A stretch of DNA of 19,817 nt from Christensenella sp. UBA4263 (GCA_002395225.1 DGWH01000096.1:1-19817); one strand, 5' to 3'; counted from the stretch's first letter, positions 1-7,760 are shown. Numbers and translations: made by a program. The notes: a model not told the origin generated them from the sequence alone.

Positions 1-4
1 GGGC

Positions 5-10
5 TGTCAA
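5..10 (-). promoter_or_regulatory. Candidate -35 box of a leftward promoter at the window edge
   Basis: Read on the minus strand, the first bases contain a perfect TTGACA, preceded by a run of seven A residues (plus positions 14-20 are T). A consensus -35 with an A-tract directly upstream is typical of strong, UP-element-assisted promoters such as those of stable RNA operons. The matching -10 box would lie beyond the left edge, so this is only half a promoter. What it drives cannot be seen. Confidence 0.4.
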
Positions 11-20
11 CACCTTTTTT

Positions 21-39
21 TCGGGCATTTTCTGCCCGA
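21..39. repeat. Perfect hairpin beside the edge promoter
   Basis: TCGGGCA and TGCCCGA (21-27 and 33-39) form a perfect 7-bp stem with a 5-nt loop. On the plus strand the T-run lies before the hairpin rather than after it. On the minus strand an A-run follows. It therefore does not have the shape of an intrinsic terminator in either direction. Its role is unknown. Confidence 0.45.
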
Positions 40-100
40 TTCGGTCAATTTCCGAACATTCCGTGGTTGTTTGCCTGCTCCTTGTTCGTTAAATGAGCGG

Positions 101-137
101 AGTCCGTGAATCATTGATGTTTCACGGACTTCGTGAA
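101..137. repeat. Two mutually exclusive hairpins sharing one arm
   Basis: AGTCCGTGAA (101-110) pairs perfectly with TTCACGGACT (121-130) across a 10-nt loop. The right arm can instead fold with the next bases: TTCACG (121-126) pairs with CGTGAA (132-137) across a 5-nt loop. The GTGAA/TTCAC unit thus occurs three times in 37 bases. No gene is convincing here: the 109-codon minus-strand reading frame across 7-336 has no recognisable domain and spans these palindromes. The element could be part of a dispersed repeat or of a leader for the leftward promoter at the window edge. Confidence 0.4.
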
Positions 138-247
138 GCGTTCTTTTCCCGAACAAAAATTCTTTTTCATAAATTTTTAAATTCTTTCCCGCATGCAGGG
201 ACAGGCCTTTTCTGTCTGGAATTCCCTTATCTTTTTCGCTCCTGCCC

Positions 248-276
248 TTCAAATTCTTCCTCATGTTTGTTATAAT
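248..276 (+). promoter_or_regulatory. Extended -10 promoter for the ParB-BMP gene
   Basis: TTCAAA (248-253) lies 17 nt from a perfect TATAAT (271-276), which is preceded by TG one base upstream (268-269), giving the extended -10 form TGTTATAAT. A transcript would start near 283 and leave a leader of about 150 nt before the TTG start at 432. That leader has only an imperfect CAGAACAC/GTGTTTTG hairpin near 377-396, and I recognise no riboswitch class in it. Confidence 0.65.
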
Positions 277-431
277 TCTGGCAGAAACAGCAGTCCTGTT
301 TTCGGCCTGCGTTTCCTTATAAGAAAGATCCGGCACAGCCCCGGCGGAGGGATGGGCCTCTCTTCCTTATTTCTGCAGAACACTGCCGTGTTTTGCAGCA
401 CTGTTTACTATTTCTAAAGGAGAAACGATTC

Positions 432-2381
432 TTGGCTATTAACGATTATATTGAAGCATGGAAGAAAGGTACGCGTGAGGCGCACCTGCTTCACATTCAG
501 GATAAAGACTCTTACCTTCCCGTTCTGGCAGACATCGTCCCCGACCTGAACAAACGTCCGCAGGTCGATCTGGGGCTGTGTCAGATTCCCATGGAGCTGA
601 TTGAGGGAACGGCGACCCGCGGCAGAACCACTGCATTTTCCCGCAGCTTTTATCCGCTTCTGGAGCCGGAATCCGAATTTGCCATGAAATGGGCAGACCT
701 GTATGACGGCATCCTTGAGGATGGTCTGCGTCAGCCCATCAAGGCAATGGAATACTATAACCGCTTTTATATTATTGAAGGAAACAAGCGCGTCAGCGTC
801 ATGCGGCAGCTGGATTCCCTCACGATTGAGGCCGAGGTCACCCGCATCATTCCGGAAAAGGAAGATTCCGAGCGGTACCGCGTCTATAATGAATTCCTCA
901 GCTTTTATAAGGACACCAAGATTGACTATATCCTCTTCTCGCACGAGGGTGCCTATGCCCGTCTGCGGAATGAAGTAAATATGAAGGAAGGGGAAAAATG
1001 GTCGGATGAGATGATCAGCGACATTCACTCCTGTTTCTACCGCTTCCAGCAGGCATTCCTGAAAGCGGAAGGAAAGCGGCGTCTCTCGGTCAGCGATGCC
1101 TTCCTTCTCTATCTTGAGATCTATTCCTATGAGGAAGCCCAGAAGCGCACCCCGAGTCAGATCATTCAGGATATTGCAAAAATCCGTTCCGAATATAATG
1201 TCGCAGAGGCCGGAAAGCCGGTCGCCCTTCTTTCCCAGCCTTCCGAGGAAAAGCCCGGCCTCCTCCAGTCCGTTCTGCACCGTCCGCCCCGGACACTCAA
1301 GTGTGCCTTCCTGTACAACAGTTCACCGGAACGCTCCGGCTGGACCTACTGGCACGAGCTGGCCCGCAAGGCAACGGAGAATATGTTTGAATCGCAGCTG
1401 GAAACCGTGGCAAAGGCAGATGTTTCCATGGAGGAAGCCGCATCCGTCATTGAATCCCTGATTCAGGATGGCTATACCACCATCTTTGCCACCTCTCCGG
1501 TTTTCCTGGATGCCTGCATTCATGAAAGTGCGCTGCATCCCGAGGCCAGGATTCTCAACTGTTCGCTGCTGGCCAGTTACCACAATGTCCGGTCCTATTA
1601 TCTGCGCATCTACGAGGCGAAATTAATTCTCGGCGCCATTGCCGGCGCCATGGCGGACAACAATAAAATCGGCTATATCGCCGATTACCCCATTTACGGC
1701 GTTCCCGCCTCCATCAATGCGTTTGCCGTCGGCGCGCAGCTGACCAACCCGCGGGCCAAGGTTTACCTCGACTGGTCGACGCTGCCCGGGCACAGCCCCG
1801 AGGATGCGCTGGCCGCCCAGGATGTCCGGATCATCTCAAGCCGGGACATTTCCGCCCCGCTCCTTGAATACCGCACGTTCGGGCTCTACGAGAAAGACCC
1901 CGGGGATAAAGCCAGAAACCTGGCCATGCCCGCCTGGAACTGGTCAAAGCTCTATGAGGGCATTGTCCGCAGCATCCTGAGCGGCGCCTGGTCCGAGGAG
2001 GGCGAACAGCACGCCGACCGCGCCATGGCTTACTATATGGGCATGGCCACCGGTGCCATTGACCTGTTCTATTCCTCCCGCATCCCCACACGTCTTAAGC
2101 GTCTGGTCGATCTGCTGCATGAGCGGATGCGCTCCGAGGCATTCCTGCCCTTTGTCGGCCCGCAGTACGATCAGGACGGCATCCTGCGCATCGAGCAGGA
2201 TGTTGCGCTCACCCCTCAGGACATTATCCGCATGGACTATCTGGCCGATAATGTCATCGGCACCATTCCCAAGGTTGACCAGCTCAATCCCACTGCAACC
2301 AACCTGGTAACCCTGCAGGGCATTCGGGCGGCCACTGAACCATCTGACAATACAGCCGAAAGCAAGAGGAACAATGAGTAA
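432..2381 (+). CDS. ParB-like domain fused to BMP/PnrA-type ligand-binding domain
   Basis: This 649-residue protein appears cytoplasmic: there is no signal peptide or lipobox. A TTG start is chosen because AAAGGAG (416-422) sits 9 nt before it; an ATG at 393 in the same frame has no ribosome binding site. Residues about 97-127 resemble the ParB N-terminal (CTP-binding/nuclease-like) domain, with QPIKAM followed by IIEGNKRVSVMRQL. From about residue 286 a hydrophobic strand (LKCAFLYNSSPERSGWTY) begins what looks like a basic-membrane-protein periplasmic-binding fold, the family that binds purine nucleosides outside the cell in PnrA. A charged helical linker (about 185-285) separates the two. 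The gene overlaps the next one by 8 nt, so the two are probably co-translated. The role is unknown. I infer an intracellular nucleoside or nucleotide sensor. Domain calls are by eye, with moderate certainty. Confidence 0.72.
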   Translation: MAINDYIEAWKKGTREAHLLHIQDKDSYLPVLADIVPDLNKRPQVDLGLCQIPMELIEGTATRGRTTAFSRSFYPLLEPESEFAMKWADLYDGILEDGLRQPIKAMEYYNRFYIIEGNKRVSVMRQLDSLTIEAEVTRIIPEKEDSERYRVYNEFLSFYKDTKIDYILFSHEGAYARLRNEVNMKEGEKWSDEMISDIHSCFYRFQQAFLKAEGKRRLSVSDAFLLYLEIYSYEEAQKRTPSQIIQDIAKIRSEYNVAEAGKPVALLSQPSEEKPGLLQSVLHRPPRTLKCAFLYNSSPERSGWTYWHELARKATENMFESQLETVAKADVSMEEAASVIESLIQDGYTTIFATSPVFLDACIHESALHPEARILNCSLLASYHNVRSYYLRIYEAKLILGAIAGAMADNNKIGYIADYPIYGVPASINAFAVGAQLTNPRAKVYLDWSTLPGHSPEDALAAQDVRIISSRDISAPLLEYRTFGLYEKDPGDKARNLAMPAWNWSKLYEGIVRSILSGAWSEEGEQHADRAMAYYMGMATGAIDLFYSSRIPTRLKRLVDLLHERMRSEAFLPFVGPQYDQDGILRIEQDVALTPQDIIRMDYLADNVIGTIPKVDQLNPTATNLVTLQGIRAATEPSDNTAESKRNNE

Positions 2382-2973
2382 GATCCTTATCTTAGCGGAC
2401 GAAGCAGATCCCATGCTCTGGGAACATCTGGACCGGCGCCGGCTGGAAGGCGTCGAGCTGATTCTCTCCGCAGGCGATCTCCCCGCTTCCTATCTTTCTT
2501 TTCTGACCTGCTTCACCAATGCCCCCATTCTGTACATTCACGGGAATCATGATGACCGGTACGCTCAGAAACCGCCGGAGGGCTGTGAATGCATTGAGGA
2601 CACCATTTATACGTGGAACGGGATTCGTATTCTGGGGCTGGGCGGCTCCATGCGGTATAACTTCGGCGTCAATCAGTATACGGAAAAGCAGATGCAAAAG
2701 CGCATCCGCTCCCTTCGCTTCAAGCTCTGGCGGAAAAAAGGCGTGGACATCCTTCTTGCCCACGCCCCTGCCTATCAGCTGGGGGATGATACCGACCTTT
2801 GCCACACCGGTTTTTCCTGCTTTGTCAGCTTTATGGACAAATACCGGCCCAAGTATTTCATCCACGGCCATGTCCACCAGAGTTACAAATACGATTTCAA
2901 GCGGGTTCGCAATTATAAGGATACACAGATCATCAATGCCTATAAATCCTATTATCTGGATTATCCGGACTGA
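2374..2973 (+). CDS. Calcineurin-like metallophosphoesterase, atypical motif I
   Basis: This 199-residue protein has most motifs of the calcineurin-like phosphoesterase fold: GD (34-35), GNHDD (57-61), a metal His at 130 (LLAHAP) and HGHVH (164-168). The first motif, normally DxH, reads D9-E10-A11, so the usual His is absent. Substrates in this superfamily range from nucleotides and cyclic dinucleotides to phosphoproteins, and none can be assigned here. The start ATG lies inside the end of the ParB-BMP gene (8-nt overlap), with AGAGGA three bases upstream, which implies coupling to that gene. No signal peptide or membrane segment is visible. A bidirectional hairpin terminator follows about 40 nt after the stop codon. 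The fold is confident; the activity is not. Confidence 0.85.
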   Translation: MSKILILADEADPMLWEHLDRRRLEGVELILSAGDLPASYLSFLTCFTNAPILYIHGNHDDRYAQKPPEGCECIEDTIYTWNGIRILGLGGSMRYNFGVNQYTEKQMQKRIRSLRFKLWRKKGVDILLAHAPAYQLGDDTDLCHTGFSCFVSFMDKYRPKYFIHGHVHQSYKYDFKRVRNYKDTQIINAYKSYYLDYPD

Positions 2974-3015
2974 GCTTTTGCGGAAGCTCTTCGGTTCAGG
3001 ATGATCCGGGAAAAC

Positions 3016-3045
3016 AACAGGGAACGGTACAATCCGTTCCCTGTT
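3016..3045. terminator. Bidirectional terminator between converging operons
   Basis: A perfect 12-bp stem, AACAGGGAACGG paired with CCGTTCCCTGTT around the loop TACAAT, sits between two converging stop codons (2973 and 3055). On the plus strand it is preceded by AAAAC and followed by TCATT. On the minus strand it is followed by GTTTT. The U-tracts are short, but position and stem strength fit a shared terminator. Confidence 0.75.
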
Positions 3046-3054
3046 TCATTATCC

Positions 3055-4425
3055 TTACTCGCAAAGTGCCGCGATGGCGTATGCATAGATCCGTGCCGCC
3101 CGGTAGAAATTCTCAATGTCAATGCTCTCGTTGGGCTGATGCTCAAGCCCCGGTTCGCCCGGGAAAAGCATTCCGAAAGCGACTCCTTCTTTCAGATGGC
3201 GCGCGTACGTTCCCCCGCCGATCGCGTACGGATGCTCCTGTGTTCCCATGATATCGTTGTATACGCTCATCATCTTCCGGACCAGACTCGATTTCTCCGG
3301 CACATGATGCGGCACCGAATCCCGGCCCGGTTCCATGACAAAGCCGGCATCCCTCAATACCTGTGCCACCATGCTGCGCACCGTCTGTCCGTTGAACATC
3401 ACCGGATACCGGCAGTCATACGTCACGCTCAATACGCCCTCACGGACAGAGAGCAGACCCAGATTAATGGTCAGCGGTCCGGAAACCTCATCCGAGCCTG
3501 CAATTCCCAGTCCGCGCCCTACATTTTCACTGCCGGTCAGGTCAAACAGTGTTTTCACAGGTTCGCCGCCAATGCCCAGTTTTGTGAGGACCATCAGCAG
3601 CAGCTTTGCCGCGTTGACCCCCTTGTCCGGCATAGAGGCATGTGCCGGAATGCCGGTGATCCGGATGCGCGTATTTCCCTCCTCCAGAGAGGTCTCAATC
3701 TCGCAGGCTTCATTCTCACACTCAAAAGCCTCTGCCGCCGCCTCGCGGAAATCGCCCCGGACCAGTGCCACGGCCAGTCCCGGAACCACATTGGACCTCG
3801 TTCCGGATTCGATGGAGATCAGGCGTTCATCCTTGACCCCCGCATTCAGCGTCATCACCGTAATTCCCTTTTCTGTATTGATCATCGGAAAATTGGCATC
3901 CGGAGAGAACCCGGAATCCGGAAGCCCGACGGTTTTCTCGTAATATGTCAGGTCTTCCATCCCGCACTCCTCGTCGCATCCGAGGATCAGGCGGACCTTT
4001 TTCCTCAGCGGAACCCCCGCCTCAAGCAGTGCCTTCATGGCAAACAGCGCTGCCACGGCAGGTCCCTTGTCATCCGCGGTTCCCCGGCCAATGAGCCTTC
4101 CGTCGCGAACCACGGCGCCATACGGTTCATCTTTCCATCCATCCCCCTCGGGGACCACGTCCAGATGTGCCAGGACCGCAATCGTGTCCTCCCCCTCGCC
4201 GATCTCCGCATCACAGCAGTATCCGTCGATATTCCGCGGATTCATTCCCAGCCGGCGGACATCCTCAATGGCCACATCCAGCATTTTCCTGACCTCCGGG
4301 CCAAAGGGCGCATTTTCCGCCGCCTCGCCCCGCACACTGGGAATCTGAATCCACCTGCGCAGCGTCTCCAGCATATCCCCCTGCAGGGACTCAAGCACCG
4401 CATCCAGTTTGGCGTTTGTGTTCAT
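3055..4425 (-). CDS. pepV: PepV / Sapep-type Mn-dependent dipeptidase (M20 family)
   Basis: This 456-residue protein matches the PepV/Sapep branch of the M20 metallopeptidases, cytosolic enzymes that cleave unspecific dipeptides after oligopeptide uptake. Visible metal and catalytic motifs are H87-L-D89 in AHLDVVPEGDGW, D119 in GRGTADDKGP, the E152-E153 pair in GCDEECG and H429 in GLEHQPNE. Length is normal for the family. AGAGGAG lies 8 nt before the ATG. It is the last gene of the leftward operon, 69 nt after the PatB-type lyase stop, and ends at the bidirectional terminator. Pairing with a C-S lyase suggests peptide-derived amino acid catabolism, which is inference. The family call is strong. 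Confidence 0.93.
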   Translation of the reverse strand: MNTNAKLDAVLESLQGDMLETLRRWIQIPSVRGEAAENAPFGPEVRKMLDVAIEDVRRLGMNPRNIDGYCCDAEIGEGEDTIAVLAHLDVVPEGDGWKDEPYGAVVRDGRLIGRGTADDKGPAVAALFAMKALLEAGVPLRKKVRLILGCDEECGMEDLTYYEKTVGLPDSGFSPDANFPMINTEKGITVMTLNAGVKDERLISIESGTRSNVVPGLAVALVRGDFREAAAEAFECENEACEIETSLEEGNTRIRITGIPAHASMPDKGVNAAKLLLMVLTKLGIGGEPVKTLFDLTGSENVGRGLGIAGSDEVSGPLTINLGLLSVREGVLSVTYDCRYPVMFNGQTVRSMVAQVLRDAGFVMEPGRDSVPHHVPEKSSLVRKMMSVYNDIMGTQEHPYAIGGGTYARHLKEGVAFGMLFPGEPGLEHQPNESIDIENFYRAARIYAYAIAALCE

Positions 4426-4494
4426 CTTTCTGACTCCTCTCTCACTGTGCCGGATCGTTTCCCGGCCTCTTTGTTCACACTCCGTGCTGTCCTG

Positions 4495-5673
4495 TCATCC
4501 TTTTGCCAGCACCCGGTCCAGCTGCCTGAGCGCCGCCTCGACCTGCGGCCGCGGACAGCCGATATTCAGCCGGATGAATCCATCGCCGGCTGAGCCGAAA
4601 AACCGTCCATCCGTCACATAGACGTGGGCTGCCCGGATCGCCTCAAGCAGCTGATCCTGTGCAAGGCCCAGCGCCCTGCAGTCAAGCCACATCAGGTACG
4701 TGGCCTCCATCTCCGTCACCCGGACCCTTGGCCAGTTTTTGGCGTGGGTTATCACCAGATCCCGGTTGCCTGCCAGATACGCAATCAGGCCATCCAGCCA
4801 CGCATCACAATCCGTATAGGCAGCCCGTGTTGCCGCCAGGGCAAAGGGATTGCCGAAGGTGATCCCTGCATCATCCCGCTGCCGGGTCAGGCGCTCCACC
4901 ATTTCCGGGCTTCTTGACACCATACTGCTCTGCTGCAGCCCGGCAATATTGAATGTTTTGCTTGCCGCACACAGCATCACCACCGCATCCTTTTCCCCGG
5001 CCAGTGAAAGAATGGAGGTATGGACCGCCGGCGGATAGACAAAGTCCGCATGAATCTCATCCGAGATCAGGGCTGCATTCTTCTTCCGGCAAAGCTCCAG
5101 CACCCGCTCAAGCTCCTCCCTGGTCCACGCCCGTCCGCAGGGATTATGCGGCGAGCACAGCAGGACCGCCTTCACCTTTTCCCGGTCCATGGCCGCTTCC
5201 ATCCCGGCAAAATCAATCTGCCATTTCCCGTTTTCCTCCGCCAGCGGACTTTCCACCAGCCGGCGTCCGCTCCGCTTCACGGAGTCATGGAACGGGCCGT
5301 ATACCGGTGTATGAATCAGAACGGCATCCCCGGGCTTTGTCAGTGCCTGAATGGCAATCCGCATGCCGGAAACGACGCAGGGGCTGAGAAGTACCTCCCC
5401 GGGATTCAGATGAACCCCGTGACGCCGCTCCCAGAAGCTGCACAGTGCCTGCGCATCCGCCTGGCCGTTGCGGGTATATCCCCAGGTTCCCTGTGCCGCA
5501 ACCCGGCCGATGGCCGCCTGAATGGCCGGCGCGGACGGGAAGTCCATGTCCGCCACCCACATGGGAATCATTTCCGGATCGCCGGTTTCCTCTGCCATGA
5601 CATCCCACTTGACGCATTCAGTTCCGCGCCGCTCAATACCGGCATCAAAATATGCCTGGTCAAATTTCTGCAT
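4495..5673 (-). CDS. patB: MalY/PatB family PLP-dependent C-S lyase (cystathionine beta-lyase type)
   Basis: This 392-residue fold-type I PLP enzyme is of the MalY/PatB class, which cleaves C-S bonds of cystathionine or cysteine S-conjugates to give a thiol, pyruvate and ammonia. The start at 5673 is chosen over an in-frame ATG at 5706 because AAAGGA sits 7 nt upstream. Motifs include MWVADMDFPSAP (38-49), TWGYT (63-67), SPHNPCGR (174-181), SDEIHADF (204-211) and the PLP lysine K239 in ASKTFNIAGLQ. It overlaps the end of the methyltransferase gene by 14 nt. Some MalY proteins also act as transcriptional modulators of maltose genes. Nothing here points to that, although the glycogen operon lies nearby on the other strand. 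The exact substrate cannot be told from sequence. Confidence 0.9.
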   Translation of the reverse strand: MQKFDQAYFDAGIERRGTECVKWDVMAEETGDPEMIPMWVADMDFPSAPAIQAAIGRVAAQGTWGYTRNGQADAQALCSFWERRHGVHLNPGEVLLSPCVVSGMRIAIQALTKPGDAVLIHTPVYGPFHDSVKRSGRRLVESPLAEENGKWQIDFAGMEAAMDREKVKAVLLCSPHNPCGRAWTREELERVLELCRKKNAALISDEIHADFVYPPAVHTSILSLAGEKDAVVMLCAASKTFNIAGLQQSSMVSRSPEMVERLTRQRDDAGITFGNPFALAATRAAYTDCDAWLDGLIAYLAGNRDLVITHAKNWPRVRVTEMEATYLMWLDCRALGLAQDQLLEAIRAAHVYVTDGRFFGSAGDGFIRLNIGCPRPQVEAALRQLDRVLAKG

Positions 5674-6277
5674 GTTCTGTTCCTTTCGTACATCTGTAAA
5701 CCACATAACCGCTTTTCTTTTTCACCACGTCCACCGTTTCATAGAGCTCTTTCAGGTATTTTCCGGCGCTCTCCGCTCCCTGCTGCTTCCGAATGACCAG
5801 GTACAGTGACCCGCCGGGCACAAGATGCTCTCTGGCATCCCTGAACATTCCGTAGATCACGGCCTTTCCGGCCCGGATCGGCGGATTGGTCACAATGGTC
5901 TCAAACAGGCCCTCCACATTGCCAAAGCCATCTGAAAGCAGCGCCCGTCCGCTCATCCCGTTCCGGGCAAGATTCCCCCTGGCCAGTTCCAGTGCCCGCT
6001 CATTGATTTCCGCCATTGTCAGGTCCAGTCCGGGATGCGCGGCCAGAATCAGCACACTCATGGCCCCCCATCCGGCTCCCATATCCAGGAGGCGCCCCTC
6101 CATCTCCTCCGGCAGTGCACTGCACAGCAACTGGCTGCCTGGATCGATATGTTCCTTTGAAAAGACGCCCGCATCGGTTTCAAATTCCAGCAGGCGGCCG
6201 CCCATTTCCACCGTAAATGTCCGGAACTGATGTGCGCTCTCCGGATTCTGTGTGTAGTAGTATTCTGCCATTTTCAC
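5660..6277 (-). CDS. Class I SAM-dependent methyltransferase (RsmC-like, MTS family)
   Basis: This 205-residue methyltransferase has the SAM-binding motif I LLDMGAGWGAM (63-73), an acidic residue ending the next strand (AEIN, 89-92) and an NPPIR motif (131-135) typical of MTases acting on N atoms of bases. The N-terminus (YYYTQNPESAHQFRTF) and overall layout fit the small single-domain relatives of 16S rRNA m2G methyltransferase RsmC; the fused N-terminal domain of E. coli RsmC is absent. The frame opens at GTG 6277, whose GTGA overlaps the stop of the pseudouridine synthase by 4 nt. An ATG two codons later (6271) is an alternative start. Being next to an rRNA pseudouridine synthase supports an RNA substrate, but the target base is unknown. 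Confidence 0.85.
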   Translation of the reverse strand: MKMAEYYYTQNPESAHQFRTFTVEMGGRLLEFETDAGVFSKEHIDPGSQLLCSALPEEMEGRLLDMGAGWGAMSVLILAAHPGLDLTMAEINERALELARGNLARNGMSGRALLSDGFGNVEGLFETIVTNPPIRAGKAVIYGMFRDAREHLVPGGSLYLVIRKQQGAESAGKYLKELYETVDVVKKKSGYVVYRCTKGTEHAEI

Positions 6278-7020
6278 CCGTCCGTTTCTTCCTGTTCAAG
6301 GAGGGCCGTCTCCGCCTCCGTCAGTTCCCGGAAATCCCCCGGCTTCAGCGCCGGGTCCAGATTCAGGCTTCCGATCTTTGTCCGTTTCAGCTGCAGCACC
6401 GTCAGGCCGCAGCCGGCAAACATCCGCTTGACCTGATGGTATTTTCCCTCTGTAATCCGGACCTGCACAAGGCTCTGCGCCCCCTCCGGGGAGAGAAGGA
6501 CCGCCTTTGCGGGCCGGGCATCAAAGGTCCCGTCCGCATCCTCAATATGCATGCCGGCGGCAAACCTGGCCTGCGCCTCCTGCGTAAACGGTCCGTCCAC
6601 CAGTGCCTCGTACGTTTTCCCCACTTCTTTTCCGGGGGTAATCAGGCGATGGGCCAGCGCCCCGTCGCTGGTCAGAATCAGCATGCCGGTGGTGTCCTTG
6701 TCAAGCCGCCCGGCCGGCATGCAGCCCATGGCCGCGTACATCGGCGGCAGCAGATCCAGAACCGTGCGCTGCTTTTTGTCTCTGGCAGCCGTCAGAACCC
6801 CTGCGGGCTTGTTCATCATCACGGTCCTGACCGCCTTATATTCAACGGCGGTTCCGTTGACCGTGATCCGGCTCTGCTCCGCATCCAGTTTCCGTTCGGG
6901 CTCCCGGATGATTTCCCCGTCAATGCGGACCCAACCCCCGCGAATGAGCTGCTTGACCCCACTGCGGGATCCCAGCCCCAGCATGGTCAGGCATTTATCC
7001 AGGCGTATCTGTTCCCCCAT
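6274..7020 (-). CDS. RsuA/RluB-family rRNA pseudouridine synthase
   Basis: This 248-residue enzyme isomerises uridine to pseudouridine in rRNA. It has an S4 RNA-binding domain at about residues 3-60 (RLDKCLTMLGLGSRSGVK and onward) and the family motif GRLDKDTTG (104-112) with catalytic D107. KTYEALV (135-141) and the KYHQVKRMF segment near the C-terminal part are also typical. Length and order fit RsuA (16S position 516 in E. coli) rather than the longer RluB, but the target is not proven. AAAGGGG lies 6 nt before the ATG, and the stop of the preceding gene is 17 nt away. Its stop overlaps the methyltransferase start (GTGA). Confidence 0.92.
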   Translation of the reverse strand: MGEQIRLDKCLTMLGLGSRSGVKQLIRGGWVRIDGEIIREPERKLDAEQSRITVNGTAVEYKAVRTVMMNKPAGVLTAARDKKQRTVLDLLPPMYAAMGCMPAGRLDKDTTGMLILTSDGALAHRLITPGKEVGKTYEALVDGPFTQEAQARFAAGMHIEDADGTFDARPAKAVLLSPEGAQSLVQVRITEGKYHQVKRMFAGCGLTVLQLKRTKIGSLNLDPALKPGDFRELTEAETALLEQEETDG

Positions 7021-7037
7021 CCTTGTCCCCTTTCCTG

Positions 7038-7760
7038 TCAGACCTGCTCCGGTGCCGGCCCGTCCAGTTCCGTGTTCAGGCAGAGGACGGAATGGTAGAG
7101 CGCGGTCCGGTTCCCCGGGAGTTCCCGGTCCAGATGAATGTGGCCGAAATAATAATGCCGGTGCCGCGTCATCGCGGCGACCTTCTCCAGATAATCCCCC
7201 AGCGGCGCCTCCTGAGGGAAAAGGAAGGAAAAGACCCCGTTTCGCATCAGTTCACGCATGCTGCCCGTCGGCGCCGCATGGCTGATCAGGACATCCACCG
7301 CGTTGCCGCAGCGGCTGAGATTGCGCAGCCCCTCGGCATATTCCGCCTCCGAGGGCATCTCCTCGGGCCACCAGCTCCGCCCCGGAATGCGCATCCGCTG
7401 GTCAATGGAAAACCCGCCGCCCATGGTAAAAATCCGGAGTCCCTCGATTTCATAAACCTGTCCGCGCATCAGATGACGGATATTGTCCCGGATCCGGTGA
7501 ACCCGTCCGCCGCAGTATTCCTGCTCTTCAAAGGAAAAAATCTCCGGAAAACACTCATGATTCCCATCCAGAAACAGGATCTCAAAGGGACATTTTGCCA
7601 GCAGATCCAGTTTTTCCGCATCGATTGACCCGTTTCCAAACAGCATGCCGAAATCGCCGGCAACAATCAGCTTGTCCTCCGGTCCCCAGTCCATGCAGGG
7701 CAACTGCGGTTCAAAAAAGCGCCGCACCTCCCCGTGCGTATCCCCGGTAATGTAAATCAT
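7038..7760 (-). CDS. Calcineurin-like metallophosphoesterase, complete motif set
   Basis: This 240-residue protein is the first gene of the leftward operon. It carries all canonical motifs: GDTHG (6-10), GDFG (35-38), GNHE (66-69), a metal His in LISHAAP and GHIH near the C-terminus. The ATG at 7760 is preferred over an in-frame extension to 7892, because GGAGGG lies 5 nt before it, the start puts the GDTHG motif at the expected extreme N-terminus, and a promoter lies inside the longer frame. The substrate is not predictable. It is distinct from the other phosphoesterase at 2374-2973, which lacks the first motif His and shows little similarity outside the motifs. Confidence 0.88.
   Translation of the reverse strand: MIYITGDTHGEVRRFFEPQLPCMDWGPEDKLIVAGDFGMLFGNGSIDAEKLDLLAKCPFEILFLDGNHECFPEIFSFEEQEYCGGRVHRIRDNIRHLMRGQVYEIEGLRIFTMGGGFSIDQRMRIPGRSWWPEEMPSEAEYAEGLRNLSRCGNAVDVLISHAAPTGSMRELMRNGVFSFLFPQEAPLGDYLEKVAAMTRHRHYYFGHIHLDRELPGNRTALYHSVLCLNTELDGPAPEQV

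Noticed and set aside
7..336. 109-codon minus-strand reading frame
   Set aside because: It covers the palindromes and the rightward promoter, has no recognisable domain and an odd composition. I treat it as non-coding, though it may be a spurious frame in a repeated region.
283..431. Riboswitch in the 150-nt leader of the ParB-BMP gene
   Set aside because: I looked for purine, T-box, cobalamin and similar conserved cores and found none; only one imperfect hairpin is present.
414..1280. Long minus-strand frames opposite the ParB-BMP gene, and similar ones opposite glgC, glgD and glgA
   Set aside because: They are antisense shadows of well-supported genes, caused by GC-rich codon use, with no ribosome binding sites or family motifs.
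3001..4593. 530-codon plus-strand frame opposite pepV
   Set aside because: It begins inside the terminator region, is rich in His, Arg, Gln and Pro as expected of an antisense frame, and pepV has full catalytic motifs on the other strand.
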